A stretch of 64,000 nt of DNA from Burkholderia sp. H160 (GTDB taxonomy: Bacteria; Pseudomonadota; Gammaproteobacteria; Burkholderiales; Burkholderiaceae): NCBI GenBank assembly GCA_000173575.1, contig ABYL01000018.1:1-64000 (forward strand), in the 5' to 3' direction. The position numbers were made by a program, and so were the translations under genes. The notes beneath the pieces were generated by a model that saw only the letters and a program-made list of their open reading frames with translations, had not been told where the DNA came from and did no database searches. Positions 45,297 to 55,558 of the stretch are shown here, piece after piece (position 1 is the stretch's first letter; each line of letters begins with the position of its first letter).

Positions 45297-46208
45297 TTAC
45301 ATCGTTGCAGCGTCGAGCGCTTTCGGCAACAACAACCCCGCAGAGAGTTGCTCGCGAAGATACGTGTCGAACGCTTCGCCAACATCCGGATGCCTCAGCG
45401 CGAACTGCACGGTCGCCTTCAGATAGCCTAGCTTGCTGCCGCAATCGAAACGCGTGCCGGCGTATCGGTGCGCCAGCACTTGCTCGCCCGCGAGCAACGA
45501 TTGCAGCGCGTCGGTTAGCTGATACTCCCCGCCCGCGTCAGGCGAGAGTAGGCGGATATGCCGGAAGATTGCGGGCGTGAGAATATAGCGACCTACGACC
45601 CCAAGATTCGACGGCGCATCTTTCGGCGCGGGTTTCTCGACGACTCTGGCGACCTTCAGCAATCCATCGGCCCATTCCCGGCCGCCGACCACGCCATATG
45701 ATCTACTATGCGCCGGCCCAATCGTTTCGACGCCAATCACGGAGCTGTGATAGTGGTTGAACACGTCGATCATTTGAGTGAGCACAGGCGGTTCACCATA
45801 CAACAGGTCATCCGCGAGAACCACGGCGAACGGCTCATTGCCCACCAGTTTTTCCGCGCACAGTACCGCGTGTCCGAGACCCAGCGCGTCAGCCTGACGT
45901 ACGTAAACACAGTTGACATTAACCGGTTTGATTCCGCGCACGAGTTCGAGCAGCTTATGTTTGCCGCGCGCCTCGAGCTCCGCTTCGATCTCATACGATT
46001 TGTCGAAATGATCTTCAATGGCGCGCTTACTTCGGCCCGTCACGAAAATCATCTCTGTGATGCCTGCGGCAATGGCTTCTTCAACGGCGTACTGAATCAG
46101 CGGCTTGTCGACAACCGGCAGCATTTCTTTGGGACTGGCCTTGGTCGCGGGCAGGAACCGTGTGCCCAAGCCAGCCACAGGAAATACAGCCTTCGTCACC
46201 TTCAACAT
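45297..46208 (-). CDS. galU: UTP-glucose-1-phosphate uridylyltransferase
   Basis: A 303-residue nucleotidyltransferase making UDP-glucose from UTP and glucose-1-phosphate, a precursor for exopolysaccharide, LPS core and trehalose. Starting at the ATG at 46208, it has the signature [31 protein letters not shown] (residues 5-35), [37 protein letters not shown] with the sugar-metal Asp in VLADDLL, and [20 protein letters not shown]. Full length. It lies 3 kb from the exopolysaccharide locus, in the same direction, with IS debris between, so it may supply that locus. Confidence 0.95.
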   Translation of the reverse strand: MLKVTKAVFPVAGLGTRFLPATKASPKEMLPVVDKPLIQYAVEEAIAAGITEMIFVTGRSKRAIEDHFDKSYEIEAELEARGKHKLLELVRGIKPVNVNCVYVRQADALGLGHAVLCAEKLVGNEPFAVVLADDLLYGEPPVLTQMIDVFNHYHSSVIGVETIGPAHSRSYGVVGGREWADGLLKVARVVEKPAPKDAPSNLGVVGRYILTPAIFRHIRLLSPDAGGEYQLTDALQSLLAGEQVLAHRYAGTRFDCGSKLGYLKATVQFALRHPDVGEAFDTYLREQLSAGLLLPKALDAATM

Positions 46209-46600
46209 GATTGACCTCGCTGGTTTTAGTGGATTTCTTGCGGGTTCCGCGCGCGCTTTGTCGGGGGCACTCGTATGCCCAGGCCGCACCGCGTGCTTCG
46301 GCTCTGCAAATTCCTGATGCAGACCGAGAAACATGGTCATCGGCGGACACCGGTGAAGAATGTCGCAGGAATGATCCATAGTCCGGCTAAAAAATAGCTT
46401 GCTTTGCGACGTTCCAATTAAAAATTGGTTCTACCCGCTGAATGATGGCCGAAGACGACCGTGTGATGCGTCCCCAAGATCACACGTGGACCGCGAATGT
46501 CAGCGTTGCGTCCTTAGGACTCGTCGATCCCCACAACTTGAATGGCAGCGTCTCTTTTGCATCAAGTGTTCGGGGCTTTGCATTTCGCATCTGTTAGGTG
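46209..46600. other. Intergenic, no gene recognised
   Basis: About 390 bases between galU and IS remnants. The AT-rich part at 46380-46430 may hold a galU promoter. No protein family was recognised. Confidence 0.4.
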
Positions 46601-46659
46601 GTGGTCGGTGCGCATTTCGCGGAAGGATACGCCCTTGTGATCGCCGCACTGCATATCCG

Positions 46660-46881
46660 GCCGCTTTTCTCGATATCGCTCGCGGGATACTGCAGGCGTC
46701 TGCCTTCTGCCTGATCAAGCCAGCGTCGCAAGAGGTTCGCGTTGAGCCGATGTTCGAGCGCGACGGCGGCAACGGACACACCGGTTACCTGGCAAGCGGC
46801 GACAACCCGGGCCTTGAATTCCTCGGTGTAGCGCCGACGACGTCGACGCGTCGGCAGCGCTTCTTCTTCGATAGTGATCAC
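46660..46881 (-). pseudogene. IS66 TnpA remnant
   Basis: From a GTG at 46881 on the minus strand: RRRRRRYTEEFKARVVAACQ, then GVSVAAVALEHRLNANLLRRWLDQAEG, the helix-turn-helix protein TnpA of IS66 elements. Similarity stops after about 62 residues and the rest of the frame is unrelated. A GTGTCC...GGACAC repeat at 46883-46909 lies just upstream, where the IS5 remnant is cut. Confidence 0.75.
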
Positions 46882-46929
46882 GTGTCCGCTTATTCGTTAA
46901 GTGGACACGATACTCCCAAGCCCTCCAAA

Positions 46930-47596
46930 GACAATCAAGGTGAGTTGCCGAGCTGCTTACTTTCCTCATGCGCTTGTACTGCTTCGCGTGAGCGTAGCGG
47001 CCAATCTGCAGCCCGAGACGCGGCGCCTCGTGGTTGTAGTTCCGCCGCAGCTTCAGGCCTTGCCGGACGGCCGCATTTACCAGATGTTCGCGACACCGCT
47101 CGAGCAGTCGCGAATCGGTTTGGTGGGCAATCGCCTTCTCCATGACCGTCGTGTCTACAATCACGCGCTTCACGCTCGAGGCCTTGATCACGCCGGCACC
47201 TTTGGCTGCTTCGATCGTCTCGGCCAGCAACTCTTCGACGCCGGCTTCACCGAGCCGCTTGCGCCAGCGGGTCAGGCTCGACGCATCGATCAGCGGCTCG
47301 GTCTGCAAAAACGTTTCGCCAGTGAAGACCTGCCAATACGGGTTTTCCACCCATTGCCAGACCACTTCCTCGTCCGACAGATCGAACGCATGCTGGAGAT
47401 ACAACAAACCAGCAATCAACCTCGGTAATGTGGCAGGCCGACCTTTGCGTGAGACGAAGCTCGCGCTCATCGACGCATTCAAACCATCCCAGTTGATCAG
47501 ATCAGCCAGCCGCACCAGCGGAAGCTTCATGTTGATCCGCTCGCGCAGAGGATGCCGGAACAAATCGCCTTCGCTCACCGGTGTCTTCGGACCCAT
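46930..47596 (-). pseudogene. IS5-family transposase, 3' truncated
   Basis: From 47596 leftward: RPATLPRLIAGLLYLQHAFDLSDEEVVWQW, YWQVFTGETFLQTEPLIDAS, the first catalytic Asp in VKRVIVDTTVMEKAIAHQTDSRLL, then GLQIGRYAHAKQYKRMRK, after which homology ends. The remaining frame is unrelated. Truncation coincides with the IS66 remnant, so one element was probably inserted into or deleted through the other. Confidence 0.82.
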
Positions 47597-47659
47597 CCAG
47601 ACCTCGACAGAATTTGCAGGAAACCACCCATAATCTGCCAGGATCCTGCAAATGCATCA

Positions 47660-47990
47660 ACCACTTTCCGCTTTAAACCGTTGTTGCACGGGGCTCTTCG
47701 AATTATTCAGACCCGACTACATAGCTTCCCAAGGCCGCCGATCGTCCCCGGTGTTCCGGAAGAAACCACGATGCGCTATAACACAGGCGGCAGCGCCCCG
47801 ATGACCGGAAGATCACTGGTGCCCGCACGCGACGTCACCGGACGCCGCGTGACGAGCCCGGTACATAGCAAGGTCCGGGAATCGTCGGTGATATTGGTGA
47901 GCGGCGCGAGCTGCATCCCGTTTGAGAGATCGAGTCGATTCAGACGCTTCCCCCTGGCGCTGCCCTGAACCAACCAGCCGGGAGCAGGTT
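47660..47990. other. Intergenic leader of the IS110 transposase
   Basis: About 330 bases with no recognised gene. Part of it is probably the left end of the IS110 element, whose ends lack clear inverted repeats and cannot be placed by eye. Confidence 0.4.
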
Positions 47991-49316
47991 ATGGCCATGC
48001 GCAAGCGAGACGAAAACGTGGGGTATCCAAACGCCGCCGGGATCGATGTTGGCGCGTCGAGCCACTGGGTAGCAGTCCCCCGGACGGCCGACGACCAGCC
48101 GGTGCGCGAGTTCGGAGCGATGACCGGTGACCTGCACGCGATGGCCGACTGGTTGCTCGCGTGCGGCGTCGATATCGTCGCGCTCGAATCCATCGGAGTC
48201 TACTGGATACCGCTCTACGAGGTGCTCGAGCAGCGTGGGCTGACAGTCTGGCTCGTCGATGCGCGGCAGATGAAGTACGTACCGGGGCGCAAGAGCGACG
48301 TACAGGACTGTCAATGGCTGCAGAAGCTCATGAGTCTCGGACTGCTGCGCGCGGCCTGGCGGCCTGCTGGCGAAGCCTGCGTGGTGCGCGCAGTAGTGCG
48401 GCAGCGTGAGCTGCTGCTTACCGAACAGGCCAGCTGGATACAGCGCATGCAGAAGGCGCAGGTGCAGATGAACCTCCAGCTCGCCGAGGTACTCACCGAC
48501 GTGATGGGTACAACCGGACAAGCGATCATCCGCGCCATCGTTGCTGGCGAACGCGACCCGAAAGTGCTTGCGCGCTTCCGCCATAAACTCGTCAAAGCCA
48601 GCACCGATGACGTCATCAGCGCGCTGACTGGCAACTGGCGTGAGGAGCACCTGTTCGTGCTCGGGCAGGCACTGGCAATGTTCGACAGTCTCGCCCAGCA
48701 CATCCTCGAGTGCGACTCCAGGATCGACGCGCTACTGGTGCCGCTCGCGCGTCATGACGTCGAATTGGCCGGCCCGGACAAGAAGCGCCAGAAGAACACC
48801 CCACGGTTCGACGCGCGTGCAGCGCTCGCGCGCTGGGCGGGCGTAGACCTCACGCGCATCAACGGCCTGTCAGTGGCAACTGTGATGACGCTCCTGTCCG
48901 AGATCGGCCCGGACCTGAGCCGCTTTACCAACGTCAAACACTTCTGCTCATGGTTGCGCCTGTGCCCAGCCACGAAAATCAGCGGCGGGAAGACGCTGAC
49001 TTCCGGCACCCGACCTTCCGCCAACCGCGCCCGGCAGGCGCTGAAAATGGCAGCCATGAGCCTGTCGCGCAGCGACTCTGCGCTCGGCGCGTTCTACCGC
49101 CGGCTGTGCGCCCGCATCGACAAGCCGCGCGCCAATACGGCGGTGGCCCACAAACTCGCCCGCATGGTGTACTTCATGCTCACGCGCGGCGAAGCCTTCG
49201 TCGACCAGGGGCAACAGCGATATGAGGAACAGCAGCGCCAGCGCAGCATCGCCGCCCTCAGGCGACGTGCCTCCGCCCTCGGATTCCAGCTGCAGCCAAA
49301 CGCGTCGACTCCCTGA
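47991..49316 (+). CDS. IS110-family transposase (intact)
   Basis: A 441-residue DEDD transposase. It has the N-terminal RuvC-like domain NAAGIDVGASSHWVAVP, LESIGVYWIPLYEVLEQRGL, DARQMKYVPGRKSDVQDCQWLQKL, then a coiled middle part, and the C-terminal transposase-20 domain INGLSVATVMTLLSEIGPDLSRF, FCSWLRLCPATKISGGK, AHKLARMVYFMLTRGE with the conserved Ser-containing core. GGGAGCAGG precedes the ATG at 47991. Full length and without lesions, so it is potentially active. Element ends not determined. Confidence 0.9.
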   Translation: MAMRKRDENVGYPNAAGIDVGASSHWVAVPRTADDQPVREFGAMTGDLHAMADWLLACGVDIVALESIGVYWIPLYEVLEQRGLTVWLVDARQMKYVPGRKSDVQDCQWLQKLMSLGLLRAAWRPAGEACVVRAVVRQRELLLTEQASWIQRMQKAQVQMNLQLAEVLTDVMGTTGQAIIRAIVAGERDPKVLARFRHKLVKASTDDVISALTGNWREEHLFVLGQALAMFDSLAQHILECDSRIDALLVPLARHDVELAGPDKKRQKNTPRFDARAALARWAGVDLTRINGLSVATVMTLLSEIGPDLSRFTNVKHFCSWLRLCPATKISGGKTLTSGTRPSANRARQALKMAAMSLSRSDSALGAFYRRLCARIDKPRANTAVAHKLARMVYFMLTRGEAFVDQGQQRYEEQQRQRSIAALRRRASALGFQLQPNASTP

Positions 49317-49432
49317 AAACCGAACCGATCTATATTCCGCTAGGTTTCTTGAGAGATCTGTCTACGGCGGCAGTGCCAGTTGTGCGGTGATAATTTCCAC
49401 GGAAAGAAGATCCGTTTCACTGCGCCGATTAA

Positions 49433-50791
49433 TCACGACTCGCCGGAAAAATAATTATACTCTCCGGAAAAGTCATTCAAGGTGATCTCCTGCTCACCGA
49501 TTTTGTCAATAATTACGGTTTCATGTCGTTCAACAGTAAAACGTGGCCTGCCAGGTGCAAAGTCTGCGCTTAAATGAGCGATACCTGCCGGTACGTTATA
49601 TTTCGTTGTTCGACTAGGTAATATAATGGAGACTGTTGCGGGTTGCTTTAAAAAAACGGTCACTTGAATCTGTGATGATAACGGTGAAGTCGAAGCCGGC
49701 GGAGTTGCGTCGCCAACATTATTTGTCCCGTCGGAAGCGCCGACTATTGGATGCAATCTGTAAAAATAGTAAAGTTTATCTGCGCTGATTTGTGGTTTGA
49801 TTCCCGTTTTGAACCAGCATATGAAGAAAGCGCTAGCGTCCAAATATCCCAAATGAGAGGGAAGATTCCCGAACCTCCGGGCGTAGACGTACGCTCGTCC
49901 GTCGCTTCCCCCAATCGGTGCAACGTACGTTGATTCCGCCCAATCGTTCCAGGTCACAATTTGAACCCAATTAGCGCCACTATCTATAGCGGCTTGCCAT
50001 TCCAATGCCATCCCGGAATATCCGTATGTTTCGAAAGCCCGATAATTTGTTCCAGATCTTAGTCCTCGATAATAGGGTGTTACCGACGCCATGAAAACCT
50101 TTCCGTGAACTCTTAATACTTTACTCAATGCATTTATCGAGGCCGCAAGCAGCTGAGGAGCACCCGCTGAACCAAAATAAAAAAACCCCTTTGCGTTAGC
50201 GAGTTCAGCTATGATCTCCTCTGCTTGTGCAGGATAGATCTGCTTTTCGCCGGTACTCGGGAAGAAGTGAGGAACAAAGTAGGCGCCGAGTTTCTTGACC
50301 TTCTGAATCAGCAATTCTCTGTTGGCGACGCTAGTGCCTCCTGCGGCATAAGCCGAGACCACCGGTCGCCCATCGCTGATAAGTTGTGCCGGCAACTCGG
50401 CTGTTGTTGATATTATGTCTTCGATTTCGTTCTGTGCCTCTCCGTCTGCGGATACAAACAATTTGAAGTCGAAATCAAGTTTCGAAGCCGCGTCATACAT
50501 TTGAAGAACGCGCCGCTTATATTGCGGCTCACTGGCATCCCAACCACCGCAATTCAATGCAAAACCGTCGATGCCTCGTGAATGGGCATCTCGAAACTCG
50601 GCTTGATAGGAATCAAGACTCGCTTCTGGACCACCTCTCGGCCAAGCGACCATATAGTGCGCAAACACCTTTTTTGGAATCCCACTTGGGGAATCCGAAT
50701 CTATGACAGCGGCGCGAACCAGCTTTGAGAAAGCCAGGGCGATCGAAGAAATTACGAACCGTCGCCGCGATTTGGTTATCACGACCTTCAT
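49433..50791 (-). CDS. Exported glycoside hydrolase family 71-like protein (alpha-1,3-glucanase type)
   Basis: A 452-residue secreted protein. The N-terminus SRRRFVISSIALAFSKLVRAA fits a twin-arginine signal peptide. The catalytic TIM-barrel domain starts KKVFAHYMVAWPRGG and includes GIDGFALNCGGWD, GFFYFGSAGAP and the GH71-type VQIVTWNDWAESTYV. Residues from about 370 form a beta-rich C-terminal module. GH71 enzymes cut alpha-1,3-glucan. At the end of an exopolysaccharide locus it may trim or release the polymer, which would hint at alpha-1,3 linkages; this is inference. It lies about 300 bases after the hydrolase gene and may have its own promoter. Confidence 0.75.
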   Translation of the reverse strand: MKVVITKSRRRFVISSIALAFSKLVRAAVIDSDSPSGIPKKVFAHYMVAWPRGGPEASLDSYQAEFRDAHSRGIDGFALNCGGWDASEPQYKRRVLQMYDAASKLDFDFKLFVSADGEAQNEIEDIISTTAELPAQLISDGRPVVSAYAAGGTSVANRELLIQKVKKLGAYFVPHFFPSTGEKQIYPAQAEEIIAELANAKGFFYFGSAGAPQLLAASINALSKVLRVHGKVFMASVTPYYRGLRSGTNYRAFETYGYSGMALEWQAAIDSGANWVQIVTWNDWAESTYVAPIGGSDGRAYVYARRFGNLPSHLGYLDASAFFICWFKTGIKPQISADKLYYFYRLHPIVGASDGTNNVGDATPPASTSPLSSQIQVTVFLKQPATVSIILPSRTTKYNVPAGIAHLSADFAPGRPRFTVERHETVIIDKIGEQEITLNDFSGEYNYFSGES

Positions 50792-51088
50792 ACGAATCCC
50801 TTATAGAGGATTTGCCGGTGAAAATAACACGAATGTATCAGTGAATGGACAATACACTCGTTATCTGGACAAGGTCAATCACCCGCTACAATCTGACAAA
50901 AAACAGAATACTCGCGCATAAAGTGCCGAAGTCGACGGAAAAAGCTCAGGAATCTAACATACAGAAACAAAGCGAGCCGACGCTCCACCTTTCTAACATG
51001 ACAGTGGAGTATCCTTTTGACTTCACAACGGCACGGCTCGTACTAAATCTCTCCCCACGATTATTGGTACACTTCTCCAATTAAATTG
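50792..51088. other. Intergenic, AT-rich
   Basis: About 300 AT-rich bases between the GH71-like gene and the next gene of the locus. No gene recognised; probably carries the promoter of the GH71-like gene. Confidence 0.4.
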
Positions 51089-52954
51089 CTACTCGTTGTT
51101 ACAAGTATTTTGCGCATTCTCACGTTTTTGGTCTGCTTCAATTAGGTGGAACTGACGTTGAAACTTGTCCGCGGCCGAGAAAGATTCGCAGACGTGATCG
51201 GTTAGCAACTGTCTCGCCACTCGCGACGCAAAACTGTGGTCGGCTTCTGGAAGCAGCAGCAGTCCAACATTACGAAAAAGCAACTTCGAAGTCTCCACCA
51301 TGCCGCAGCGTCGTTGAAATTCGACAAGTCCGGGATCGGCTGTACCATATACAAAATTTACTCTTGCGCCACTTTCTCCAAGCTGCCGTAGCCAAATTTC
51401 GACATCGTCCGACAGGCATAGCCTCGATTTTTGATTTCGTAGAATTCCCATAAGGGCCGCCGCTTTCTCGCTAACTATTCGTGAAATGAGCGCCGCAGAA
51501 CCTAAAAGGTATCTCGTTTTATTGGCAGGTAACCGCCTCCATGTGCTCGCTCGCGCAAGCTTTCGCAGATAGGATGTCATCGTGTAATGACCCACCGATC
51601 CGAACTTTGTCAAAGTTGACTCGCGCGGTAGATAAAAAAATTGCAGATTAACAAGAAATAGTTGATCAATCTTATTTATTAGACGCGCAGAATTCAAAGC
51701 GATGGCAGCCCCCGAGCAGATTCCAAAGATCGAGACCTCTGAAAATCCAATTTTGTGCAGCTCATATACGGCTCTGCAGACGTCCCAGCAAGCCGACTCG
51801 GAGTACATATCCTCAAGTGTAACTTTCGATTCCAACTTGCCACTCTCGCCAATCCCATCGACGTCAATTCGTAGCGAGCTAATTCCCGTTGCCGCAAGGG
51901 ACCGGGCGAGCAAGACGGAATATCGGCCGTTTCCGGTGTGAGGAAGTGCGCCTGTATTCATTATTACTAGGGCCTTGCTTGACACTTGAGGATTTATTTT
52001 GACGGGCCGGCAAAGCATACCGAACAGATTTGTCTTGCCAAATCGAATCGGAGTTTCAGTCAGTCCTTCTAGGCCCGACGGCTGAGAGTACCTGCTGTTA
52101 AGGGCGGAAGTTGGATTGACAGTCGTTCCACTTACAGCATCTTGGCAAACAAGGTCTTGCACGAGATTGTCAAAGAACGCTTTAGGAATGACCGTGCCCT
52201 CTAGTCGAAGAAACTCTTCTACTCCTTCAAAGTTTCCTGATCGCTCACGCAATTTCCGTTCTATCAGAAATTTGTGGAACGCCGAAGCTTCTGCTCGATT
52301 GCGCGAGTAAAGGGTCACTGCTAAGTTGCCCGGCAACGATGAAAGCGCACCAAGGTCGATCGCAGATAGCTGTTCCAACACATGAGTGGAAGTTCGATAC
52401 CCAGCAACATCGATGAAAGCATGGCTCCGGGGGGGTGAAGGATCTTGACTGGCTTGTTCCCACCACATTCTGGACATCGCCCGAAGTTCGCGCACGTAGC
52501 GTTGTCCTGAAATGACAGGCTCTAAGCAAATAACAGAGTTCAATCCGCCGAGTTCCGACGCTGCTATCAGAGCGATAGTCGCACCGAGTCTCAGACCCAA
52601 AAGACTGACGCGATTGATACCGCAACATTCTTTCAAATGATGGACCGCCAAACGCGAGTCCCTAACCCACGTACTGAGGCTGGCCTGTTCATCTGCTTCG
52701 CCAGCGCTGTCGCCGGAGGCCCAATAGTCAAAACGCAGGACTGGAAACCCAGCATTCCCCAGGCACTCGGACAGATACCTAAGCCCGCGCGAAGTTACAA
52801 GCCCCTCGTGGCCCGGTGGAGCACAAATGACGAAACCATGTGATCGCCAGCCTCGGTGTAACCAACCGAAACAGCCCTCGAACGACGTCGGTGTCGAAAG
52901 AACCGGTGCAATTTTCGATTTCAACTTTTTTATTTTCCTTTTATCGACTGGCAA
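51089..52954 (-). CDS. Tandem alpha/beta-hydrolase protein lacking serine nucleophiles
   Basis: A 621-residue protein of two alpha/beta-hydrolase domains. Domain 1 (about 1-270): HGFVICAPPGHEGLVTSRGL, GFPVLRFDYWASGDSAGEAD, and the elbow LLGLRLGATIAL with Arg where Ser is expected. Domain 2 (about 300-600): KALVIMNTGALPHTGNGRYS, RIDVDGIGESG, and the elbow FGICSGAAIAL with Cys. Both elbows recall hydrolases linked to exosortase and exopolysaccharide loci. It could be an acyl-handling protein that modifies the polymer. The first domain is unlikely to be a classical esterase. Confidence 0.7.
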   Translation of the reverse strand: MPVDKRKIKKLKSKIAPVLSTPTSFEGCFGWLHRGWRSHGFVICAPPGHEGLVTSRGLRYLSECLGNAGFPVLRFDYWASGDSAGEADEQASLSTWVRDSRLAVHHLKECCGINRVSLLGLRLGATIALIAASELGGLNSVICLEPVISGQRYVRELRAMSRMWWEQASQDPSPPRSHAFIDVAGYRTSTHVLEQLSAIDLGALSSLPGNLAVTLYSRNRAEASAFHKFLIERKLRERSGNFEGVEEFLRLEGTVIPKAFFDNLVQDLVCQDAVSGTTVNPTSALNSRYSQPSGLEGLTETPIRFGKTNLFGMLCRPVKINPQVSSKALVIMNTGALPHTGNGRYSVLLARSLAATGISSLRIDVDGIGESGKLESKVTLEDMYSESACWDVCRAVYELHKIGFSEVSIFGICSGAAIALNSARLINKIDQLFLVNLQFFYLPRESTLTKFGSVGHYTMTSYLRKLARASTWRRLPANKTRYLLGSAALISRIVSEKAAALMGILRNQKSRLCLSDDVEIWLRQLGESGARVNFVYGTADPGLVEFQRRCGMVETSKLLFRNVGLLLLPEADHSFASRVARQLLTDHVCESFSAADKFQRQFHLIEADQKRENAQNTCNNE

Positions 52955-53136
52955 CGTTCTTCGCCTACGGAAGCCTCGGGATGTTCATTTTCCAACTTCC
53001 AAGAAGTTTCGGCTTGAGAGGTGGAGCCTCCTCGTACGATACGGATGGCCAGTGTGACGTGATAGCTCACTTCGCCTTGAGATTAGAAACACGGTTGTTC
53101 GACTACATGCTCGCAACGCACTTCGGCATGTTATCT

Positions 53137-54390
53137 TTAGTTGGACATGGTTGATGGAACAATCGACGCATAAATTAATGCACCTGAGCATCCGATAATC
53201 GTGCCACAACTTGCGCCGACTAGTCCAAATTGCAGAGAAAGTAAAACCAAAAATAGCAAGGTGCCGAAGACTTCAATTGAAGAAAACGCAAGGAATGCGC
53301 GCCTACTAAATGAAAAGATATATAGCGAGATCAATCGACAAATGAACAACAAAGCTGCACCAGTGAACACAGCAAACAAGAATGTAATCTGAATACTTGA
53401 ACTGCCTAGAATATTGGTTGGAAATAGTCTTGCCTCAAACGCCAGCCAGGCTAAAACCAATAGAAAAAATCCAGAGATAGAGATTGCCAGCGTGATTATA
53501 ATTTTTACTCGCCGATTGTTAACAGTAGATATTACTCGACGAAGTTTTGAATGGATAGTCAGCGCAAAAGATTGGCCAAAATTGAATGCCACGTTGTGCA
53601 CACTTTTTATTCCACGATACAGCGCTGCACCTGTGGGTCCAACAATGATTGACATGAGCATGACATCGAATTGTTTCGAACTCGAAAAAATCGCGTTGGA
53701 ATACCAGCTCGACAGCACTTCATGGCCGGCGATTTTCATCAAGTCCAGGCAAGGATTCCGATAGGATTGCCCGATTCTAAGATTACCCATCGGGAAAGCT
53801 AGCCCCGACTTTTCTCGTAGCGGCTCGTTTAAAATAAGATAACCAGAAAGCAACATGAGTCCATAAAGCGCTTCGACTGCAAGTAACAGGTCAGGCAGAT
53901 AGGTTATGGGTAAATAATTTTTTATTAGCAGCCAGATCACGACAATGCGGCTTAACGCTGAAATAGAAGAGACAAGACACACAAAGCCGTTCCCCCCACT
54001 CAAGCGAAAAAATCCTAGCGAAAAATGAGACAGCGCATACAGACATGGCGCTATAAATAGCATCGTGGTGTTTTGCGGACGCGCTAAAAAACCGTATCTC
54101 GTAGATATTAGCGTACCGACCGAGAATACAATCGTCGAGCCCGTTGCGCTGACCACATCGAGAAACAAGAGATTTTTGAACCGTTTTCGAACGGACTCCA
54201 GACTGTAAACTCGAGCGGATCCAAAGTTAAAGAGATCTATGGCAAGGAAAAAGAACGCTATAAGCGCATATGAGCGGCCGAGAAGGGCGGAGTCAAGATG
54301 GTGTAATGCAATGACTACCGCCAAGAAATTTCCGAATGCCGGCAGTCCGGATCCTAATACGACATATATAACTTCTTTACGAAGAAGCAT
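53137..54390 (-). CDS. Polysaccharide flippase (Wzx-like)
   Basis: A 417-residue membrane protein with about 12 hydrophobic segments, of the oligosaccharide flippase (MOP/PST) type. It begins LLRKEVIYVVLGSGLPAFGNFLAVVIALHHLD; WYSNAIFSSSKQFDVMLMSIIVGPTGAALYRG in the middle is the typical conserved loop. It should move the lipid-linked repeat unit across the inner membrane. It overlaps the upstream glycosyltransferase gene by 14 bases. Sequence is AT-rich compared with the catabolic island, as often in polysaccharide loci. Confidence 0.82.
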   Translation of the reverse strand: MLLRKEVIYVVLGSGLPAFGNFLAVVIALHHLDSALLGRSYALIAFFFLAIDLFNFGSARVYSLESVRKRFKNLLFLDVVSATGSTIVFSVGTLISTRYGFLARPQNTTMLFIAPCLYALSHFSLGFFRLSGGNGFVCLVSSISALSRIVVIWLLIKNYLPITYLPDLLLAVEALYGLMLLSGYLILNEPLREKSGLAFPMGNLRIGQSYRNPCLDLMKIAGHEVLSSWYSNAIFSSSKQFDVMLMSIIVGPTGAALYRGIKSVHNVAFNFGQSFALTIHSKLRRVISTVNNRRVKIIITLAISISGFFLLVLAWLAFEARLFPTNILGSSSIQITFLFAVFTGAALLFICRLISLYIFSFSRRAFLAFSSIEVFGTLLFLVLLSLQFGLVGASCGTIIGCSGALIYASIVPSTMSN

Positions 54391-55558
54391 GGCTGTCCGA
54401 TAACGCGGAAAAGTATGCGTGATAATGAATTTGGAGCGACGAGAAGGCGTACTGCATCGCCTTTTTGCACTGCGATCGTGCTAAATCTTTCTCCCTGGAT
54501 TGATTTTGAGAGAAGCTAGCAACACGCGTGGAGAGCGCTGTCACGTCTCCAGGAGTGACAATGCTTTCGTGAGGAACCACTTCACTAATACCGCCAACGT
54601 TCGTAGCGATCACCGGTGTTCCGACGGCCATTGCCTCAAGCATGGCTCGCGACAACCCTTCTTGAAGAGAAGGCAGCACGAAGAGATCGCTTTTCGCCAG
54701 CAACTCACGCACCTCAGACGCGGGTAGCACTCCTCTGAAAACGACAACATCACAGAGTGCCAATCGTCGGGCTTCCGCAATAATCTCTGCTTCCACACGT
54801 CCGCCGCCTACTAAGGTAAGGCGGAAATCGATTCCCCGGTCACGCAAGTCGGCACAACACCGCAAAAGGATCAAGTGTCCCTTACTGTGATTATGCATCA
54901 TGCCAACATTGATAATCTCAATCGCGTTGGTATGTGTATAAGCCCGAGTCGCCCCCACGGAAAATAACTCTTCTGGGAGATACGCATCGCTGAACCCGAA
55001 CATTCGATCGGGACACCTGCCGGGGTAACGGCTCTGAAGGTACTCGGCAGTGACATAACGCGCCGTTACGCCTTGCCTTGCGGCGACTCTTGTTGACCAT
55101 GTATGGAGCAACCGGGCAACGAATCGAAGAGGGTGATTACTGGCCTCTTTGCTAAAGTAATCCGCGGCGTCAGCGACTATTTCCACGGAAAATTTCCTCC
55201 GAGTCAGGAAGCACACAAGCATCGCGAGCATGGCAATATTTCCGGGAAATCGAATTAAGACGATGCCCGAGGCAGCAATCTCTCCGTATAATCGCCATAA
55301 AATCCGAGGAAGACTTTGGAACAGTGACTTTGCACCTCGGTTGCTTCCCAGATCGACGAAAGCTAAACGTTCCCCAGTCACCACGCCGCCAACCGCATTC
55401 GTTGAGGAAAACGAGCGGGCGACGAGTCTCACCTGGTCGAAGTAACCTGAGAATCGTTTGCCAAACTGCTCGTAAGACATATGGGGACTGAAAATTTTGT
55501 CTTCTTTCCTGACAAAATTACCATCCATTATGAGCGTCAGTGAATTTGTCGAGGTCAT
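54377..55558 (-). CDS. Glycosyltransferase family 4
   Basis: A 393-residue GT-B glycosyltransferase. The C-terminal donor-binding domain shows INVGMMHNHSKGHLILLRC, FRLTLVGGGRVEAEI, FRGVLPASEVRELLAKSDLFVLPSLQEGLSRAMLEAMAVGTPVIATNVGGISE with the E-x7-E motif. The N-terminal acceptor domain is less conserved. It adds one sugar to the lipid-linked repeat unit; donor and linkage unknown. It overlaps the pyruvyltransferase gene by 41 bases and the flippase by 14. Confidence 0.88.
   Translation of the reverse strand: MTSTNSLTLIMDGNFVRKEDKIFSPHMSYEQFGKRFSGYFDQVRLVARSFSSTNAVGGVVTGERLAFVDLGSNRGAKSLFQSLPRILWRLYGEIAASGIVLIRFPGNIAMLAMLVCFLTRRKFSVEIVADAADYFSKEASNHPLRFVARLLHTWSTRVAARQGVTARYVTAEYLQSRYPGRCPDRMFGFSDAYLPEELFSVGATRAYTHTNAIEIINVGMMHNHSKGHLILLRCCADLRDRGIDFRLTLVGGGRVEAEIIAEARRLALCDVVVFRGVLPASEVRELLAKSDLFVLPSLQEGLSRAMLEAMAVGTPVIATNVGGISEVVPHESIVTPGDVTALSTRVASFSQNQSREKDLARSQCKKAMQYAFSSLQIHYHAYFSALSDSHASS

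Noticed and set aside
46883-46909. GTGTCC...GGACAC repeat as an operator for a real gene
   Set aside because: It lies at the junction of two IS remnants, so it is more likely an IS end than a regulatory site.
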